A stretch of 64,000 bases of DNA, from the NCBI GenBank assembly GCA_946902985.2, contig OX336397.1:186376813-186440812 (forward strand), in the 5' to 3' direction. Shown here one piece after another: positions 59,320-64,000 of this stretch; the stretch's first letter is position 1; every line of letters starts with the position of its first letter. The DNA comes from Meconema thalassinum. Lineage: Eukaryota > Arthropoda > Insecta > Orthoptera > Tettigoniidae. The position numbers were made by a program, and so were the translations under genes. A model generated the notes under the pieces. The model saw nothing but the letters and a program-made list of their open reading frames with translations. It did not search any database and was not told the origin of the DNA.

Positions 59320-62141
59320 CAGTGGATTAATTGGACCGGAACGGGCCGGAACGCCGTTCTTGAAAATACTTTCCCACTTTAGAATGACGTAACAATTTTA
59401 CATTCAGTAAGAAAATCTTTTATAATCCACACATAGCGCTGAAACGTCACGGGTGTACTCTAGCGGACTAATATCGAACCTTACGGTTTTATGTTCATAA
59501 AATACGGTCGCTTTTACACTCCTGGGCGTTTTTCTGGGTCTCTAAGGTTGGATACACTGCTATTGGATACGGAGAGCGGGAAGTGAGCACAACAACTTTC
59601 TTCCGCTCGTTATGTTTGTGTGTATCCAAGTTTTATTTTATGTTTTGCTCGATGTGTTGCTGTGAAGCAGATATTACGGAATCTCTCTGCAGTTAATGAA
59701 CATCAGTAGCCCCGTAGTACCTTTCAAGTTTTCCAGTGACTGTGAAAGTGAGTTGTGAGTCACAACTTGTGACAATGAGTTTACTTAAGTGGCTGGGTTC
59801 AAAAAAACGTGCTGGGGATGAAGATGATGAATCAAAGAATACTAAAAAGGTGTGTGATGGCTCAAGTAAAAACGAGAAAATTAGTTTCATTTAAGACGTG
59901 AGTATTGAGATAGGCCCTGGGTTAAATGTTGCTGAAACGTGTGATGCGGATTCATGGGAGAATCTAGGTTATGGTTCTACACCTTCTACCATCGACTGTG
60001 AAATTCCAGGACCCACCTACCGAAAACAAGATTTTCCAGACTGTTGGAACGAGTCTCAGTACCGTTAGACTATTTATTTTTTGTCAGAGAACGAGTGGTT
60101 ATTTGCAGGAAATAAAAATTTAGGCTGCAATATATGTAAAGAGGAAAATAAATTAGGATTAGGAGTTTCTAAAGGGGCAGGACTTAAGCTAATGAAAGTA
60201 TGGGTAGAATGCAAGGTTCATCCCAACGGAAATAATATTAATCAACAACAAACAAGCCGTAGGAAAAAAATATTTGATCACAAAAATTCAGAATCTCACA
60301 AAAAAGCTATATTACAAAAATCAGAATCCAATAAAAGGATATTTGAAAGTTGCCTGGACACTATGAATGTCAAACTCCTAGAAACCACCGTTCGAGTATT
60401 TCGAACAGCATACTCAATTGCGAAAAGAAATAGACCCTTCGTAGACCTACAGGCTTATGTTCAACTTCAACAATTAAATGGTTTAGATGTGGGACGAGTT
60501 CTTCATACAAATTTTAGTTGTGCTAATATTATTGAACACATTTCACAGGAAATGAGAAATAAAATAGCAAAATCTATAACAGAAAATCAGAGGAAAATCA
60601 GTATTATGATTGACGAATCAACAACAGTTAGTGTAAAATCTGTGTTAGTATTGTGTTTGACATGTGCTCTTTCAGATAACTCTGAAGTTGTTTCCTTTTT
60701 CTGGGACTTGATATATCTTGAATCAACTACCGCAGATGTTATTACTCGAGAGATATTGAAGAATCTTTCTTCATATGGGATGAATGAAAACTTTCTGGCA
60801 GAACATTTAGTTGGTCTAGCATGTGATGGGGCCTCTGTAATGATAGGTAGAAAAAATGGAGTTGGAGCACAGTTTTTAAAGTTACTTCCAGATATAGTAA
60901 TCTGGCACTGTTTAAACCATCGCTTGGAATTGGCCGTTTCTGATACAAGGAATGAAGTTACAGGTGTTAACCATTTCCATTCTTTCTTTGACAAATTGTA
61001 TTCTTTATACAGCATGTCTCCCAAAAATCAAAGGGAACTCAACATTTGTGCTGCTTCACTGGAACAAAGAGTTAAGAAGATTGGGAAAATATTTACAATA
61101 AGATGGGTAGTTTCAAGCCAGAGAACTGTCAAAGCTGTCTGGGAAAACTACAGTGCTCTAGTAAAACATTTTAGACAGGCCAAAAATGACCACCAGAGAG
61201 ACTTCAAAGAAAGGGCAAAATTCCAAGGTCTAGAAAATATGTTAACTTGTGTAGAATTTCTAGAAAATATTGCAAGTATGTATGATGCTCTTGTTGAGTT
61301 ACCTGATTTGTCATTAGAGTTGCAGAAAAGAGAGACAAGTCTGACAGAGGCTCAAAATGCAATCAAGCGCACTATAAAAGTTTTTGAATCTATGTGTAAC
61401 TCAGCTTCTGGAGAATACTACAGAACAGTTCTTAAAGCAGCAGAAAACAAAAAGTTTACAAACATAGGATTACATGATTCTAAAAAAGTTGTAAAAATTG
61501 ATAGAAAGCCGTTTTTCAGAAGTCTTGTGAACAATTTCAATAACAGGCTTATGGAAAATGTGTCCACATCATCTCATCTTGGTTCCAGCTCCAGTCAGCA
61601 GAGACATGAGAGAATGACAAAAGTTATCAGTGATTCAAAGGTACTATACAAAAATAATTGGCCCTCCACTTCTACTTTGGATATCTGCTATGGTGATGAG
61701 AGTGTCGGAAACCTTTGTGACTTTTTCCACTTGTCAGACAAGAGGAGGTACATTAATGCTTTAAGAAAGTATGTCGAGACCAAGGAAATTCCAGTGGAGC
61801 TGATGCCTTTAATCAAGACTGTACAGACCATTCCCATCTCTTCAGCAGAAGCTGAAAGAGCTTTCAGTACCATGAATGAGATCCACACCGAAAAGAGAAA
61901 TAGGCTGCTGGTTGAAATATCAATCGGACTTATTTTCATAAGCAGCGTAGGACCTCCTGTGCATTTATTTAACCCACAACCATATGTCGAGTCATGGCTA
62001 CGAAAGGGGAGACGTTCAGCTGATGAAACAACTTGTCAGAAACACGAGGCCGCTGATTTTGACACCCAATACGAGTCCATTTGGAAATTGCTGAATTAAT
62101 AAGGTGAGTTCCTGTAAATATTTTTTCCAGCTAAATCACTG
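59320..62141 (+). mobile_element. hAT transposon, 2822 bp, with 8-bp TSD
   Basis: GACAGGAT is duplicated at 59312-59319 and 62142-62149. Other units of the same array have an uninterrupted GTGGACAGGATTACCTGC, which proves the empty site. Ends are CAGTGGATTAATTGG and, inverted, CAGTGATTTAGCTGG (11 of 15 match). The size, the CAGTG start, the 8-bp duplication and the encoded transposase all fit the hAT superfamily. The 5' region 59336-59774 is noncoding. Confidence 0.95.
59775..62099 (+). pseudogene. hAT transposase, nearly intact (two in-frame stops)
   Basis: From ATG at 59775 one frame runs to 62099, broken only by TAA at 59892-59894 and TAG at 60066-60068. From 60069 it is open for 676 codons. 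The N-terminus starts MSLLKWLGSKKRAGDEDDE, an acidic/basic lead often seen in KIAA1586/ZMYM6-type hATs. A Cys/His cluster (C-x2-C ... C-x-V-H ... H-x3-H, about 60129-60300) looks like a BED/TTF-type finger. Catalytic-type motifs are MIDEST, GLACDGASVMIGRKNG and CLNHRLELAV. The C-terminal dimerisation motif is ISSAEAERAFSTM. The transposase would cut and paste the element. The stops could be real decay, or could be avoided by starting downstream, where no ATG lies near the 5' end of the long frame. Confidence 0.9.
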
Positions 62142-62149
62142 GACAGGAT

Positions 62150-62267
62150 TACCTGCAGGGTTTCAAAGGGCAAGTATACAAATTTTGGTTCAGATCGGTG
62201 AAACGTTGTAGATTTGTATACATAACAGACAGAAAAACAGACAAACTTTGTGCTTTATATATATAGA
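62150..62267 (-). repeat. Array remnant and Helitron-like 5' end
   Basis: A partial ~128-bp unit (TACCTGCAGGGTTTCAAAGG, TTTTGGTTCAGATCGGTGA) is followed by CAGACAGAAAAACAGAC and TTTATATATATAGA. The last is the reverse complement of the Helitron-like 5' terminus. Confidence 0.65.
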
Positions 62268-62280
62268 TTTTTATATTTAC

Positions 62281-62593
62281 CAGCTGGCGTGGGTCAGTGG
62301 TAAAGTGCAGTTCTTAAAACTGAACTCAAGCTTGGCTGCCGGTTCGAATACGGTTATGGCGCGCGAATCGTCTCAAGTCCCTTATGAGTTCATACACCAT
62401 CATCGATTGCGATGAAACATGGGTGAGTTGTTGTGTGCACTCCAGGGAAGGTTTCTGGTTTCTTACAATAGGTAGCGCACGAGTAGAAGTTTTCCGAAAT
62501 AAAATAAAAACTTTTTTTTCTGCGCCAGAATTCGATCCTGCAACCTTGGTAACATCAGGTGAGAACGTTACCGCTGAGCCACGCAGCCAGCCC

Positions 62594-62629
<36 letters not shown>

Positions 62630-63180
62630 AGTGTTTGAATTGTAATTTCGTAACAATTAGGTCATTTGCTGATAGGCCTATAGGTAATTCGGATCTCTAC
62701 CTTAAGGGTGAGGGACTTAACAGGAATCGTTAAATCCCACAGTAGCCTACTTGCACAATCTGTACACTCATATGACACCGCAAGATAATAGCTCAACCTT
62801 ATTTGCTGACTTAGGCTGATACGGTACTCGTGCATCTATAATAGAGAATGAGCTGTTGGCGTCCTGCTCGGGTCCCAGCTCCGTGAAACTGACAGGAATG
62901 TGCATCGCATGGATGACGATATAGCGTATAATGACAGACATGTGGGTTTCCCAGTTCTTGCGTAGTAACAGACCAAATACATTCGGGTGTGCACAAATGT
63001 TCACCGAAGTTCATCTGTTGACACGACTCGCACGCCATTTATTTTAAAATGCCAGGGAGACGTGTAAGTAAATATACTGGCACGATAAAGATCCTCTTCG
63101 GGCCAAAATTCCATCATCCCGGCGTCTCTAAAAGACGCAGTAGCTAAAAGGGACGTAAAACCAATAACCTTATTATCTAC
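62281..63180. other. Mosaic of SINE and Helitron-like scraps
   Basis: In order: a tRNA-like head at 62284-62355 (GGCGTGGGTCAGTGGTAAAG, GGTTCGAATAC); a relative of the ~163-bp unit at 62388-62490 (GATTGCGATGAAACATGGG); a SINE family-3 head inverted at 62521-62592; an (AAAG)n run at 62594-62629; Helitron-like sequence at 62700-62790 shared with 54840-54930; the unknown segment at 62790-63000; and a family-3 SINE tail at about 63070-63110. No coding sequence was found. Confidence 0.55.
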
Positions 63181-64000
63181 CTTTCTTTCTTTCTATCTAT
63201 CTGTCTTTGATTGGCATTGGAACGCATGCCAGCTATAGCTAGTAGATAAGCTAAATCAGCTTTCAGAACCTGAAACTCGAAAAGAAAAATAATGAAGCAA
63301 CTCGGCTATCTCACATTCAAGAAGGTTGACAACGATCTCCAAATCAGTGTTAATGTACCCATCGAATTTTCCAGGCCGTTATTAAAACTATTAATGAATA
63401 TAAAACTACCCTCCCGCTAAGAAAAAAAAAAATGCACGTTGTCCCGATAGGCGTGATTTAAATTTATTTATTGCTAGGCTCTTTGAAATGAGCTATATTT
63501 AGCGGGAGCAAAAGCTAATTTGGCAACCTTGAGAGGACGAAGTTAACGTTTTCATGAAGACATGTAAAGCCTCGATTAGGGAGCGGGGCTGAAAAGTAAG
63601 AATAGTCAATAGAACATCACCAAGCAGCCGACACGCTGGTGAAGCAGACAGAAAAAGCAACCATTTCCCACATAGCGAGGGATTCTAGCTCTTGCTCAGT
63701 TACACACACATTAGCAAGTGTCATTATTTAATATATGAAATGTTTATTTAGCTTATTGTTTATCTGTTTTTTTTTTGTAAGAATTGCCTGTATGATAATA
63801 CCAATAATCTGATTCGTGTTAGAAAAACATCCCTAGTCTCACAGTTTTTCTTACACCGTGCCTAGGCTATTTATCATCAGCAACAACTTCGCCCCGAAGT
63901 TTTTATTGTTGCCAGCAATATCGTCACCGAGTTAGTCTTCCATGCACGGCCCCTCGCGGCAAAATATTAAGATCTGAGAGTTCCATGTACGGATATTAGA
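63181..64000. other. No feature recognised
   Basis: A TTTC-type microsatellite opens it (63181-63210). The rest is A+T-rich noncoding sequence with no repeat, tRNA or protein signal that I can see. Confidence 0.45.

Larger units (their letters stand above)
55037..62267 (-). mobile_element. Helitron-like element, ~3.4 kb plus two nested insertions
   Basis: Read on the minus strand it starts TCTATATATATAAAGC after A (62268) and ends with a stem-loop around CCGGGCGAAGCCGG and then CTAG at 55040-55037, followed by T. These are a 5' TC, 3' hairpin, CTRR and A/T insertion site. Between are a ~128-bp tandem array, a 56.6-57.3 kb segment of unknown nature and a three-copy ~160-bp repeat. A Tc1/mariner-type element (55102-56119) and a hAT (59320-62141) interrupt it, and without them it is about 3.4 kb. 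No Rep/helicase was found. Whether the two ends belong to one insertion is inferred. Confidence 0.5.

Overview
The window is eukaryotic and reads as a transposon-rich, gene-poor stretch of a large arthropod genome. An insect, perhaps a polyneopteran such as an orthopteran or phasmid, fits best. The evidence is A+T-rich DNA full of decayed LINEs, a Penelope-like element, hAT, Tc1/mariner-like and piggyBac-like relics, Helitron-like elements with internal tandem repeats, and several tRNA-derived SINE families. I see no intact host gene. The only candidate host-type coding sequence is a decayed C2H2 zinc-finger array near 16-17 kb. The taxon is an inference from element style, not from a marker gene.

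Layout. 1-3.4 kb: repeat fragments, then a minus-strand Helitron-like element (1333-3409) made mostly of a ~163-bp tandem array. 3.7-7.3 kb: a minus-strand LINE whose endonuclease-reverse transcriptase frame is broken only by two nonsense codons. 7.6-9.9 kb: a Penelope-like element with RT and GIY-YIG parts on the minus strand, joined head-to-head to an inverted RT piece. 11-14.4 kb: a second LINE family, with a 3' fragment (minus) next to a long decayed copy (plus). 16-18.2 kb: the zinc-finger pseudogene, cut by a SINE. 18.2-24.7 kb: a SINE, degenerate repeats and coding-free A+T-rich DNA.

24.7-36.4 kb is a nest. A decayed transposon-type coding region is split by a 10.66-kb piggyBac-like insertion flanked by TTAA and matching terminal inverted repeats. 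The same outer reading frame resumes on the far side. Inside the piggyBac lie a foldback-like repeat element, which itself carries a 792-bp hAT-type non-autonomous element with a perfect 8-bp target duplication; SINEs; a fragment of piggyBac transposase; and a 53-bp minisatellite of about 17 units. 36.4-46.8 kb holds further members of the foldback-like family, including a ~291-bp tandem array.

48.5-51.8 kb: a mariner-like transposase pseudogene meeting a SINE, then a second, TTF-finger-type hAT pseudogene, all decayed. 54.7-63.2 kb is a second nest: a Helitron-like element (55037-62267, minus) with a ~128-bp tandem array, into which a 1-kb Tc1/mariner-type deletion derivative and a 2.82-kb hAT element have inserted, each with recognisable target duplication and inverted termini. 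That hAT is the best-preserved element, with a 672-residue open frame and only two in-frame stops near its N-terminus.

The elements do not form a pathway. The window is mainly a stratigraphic record: the nesting order and target duplications date the insertions relative to one another. All family calls come from reading motifs by eye. Boundaries marked approximate would need alignment to other copies in the genome.
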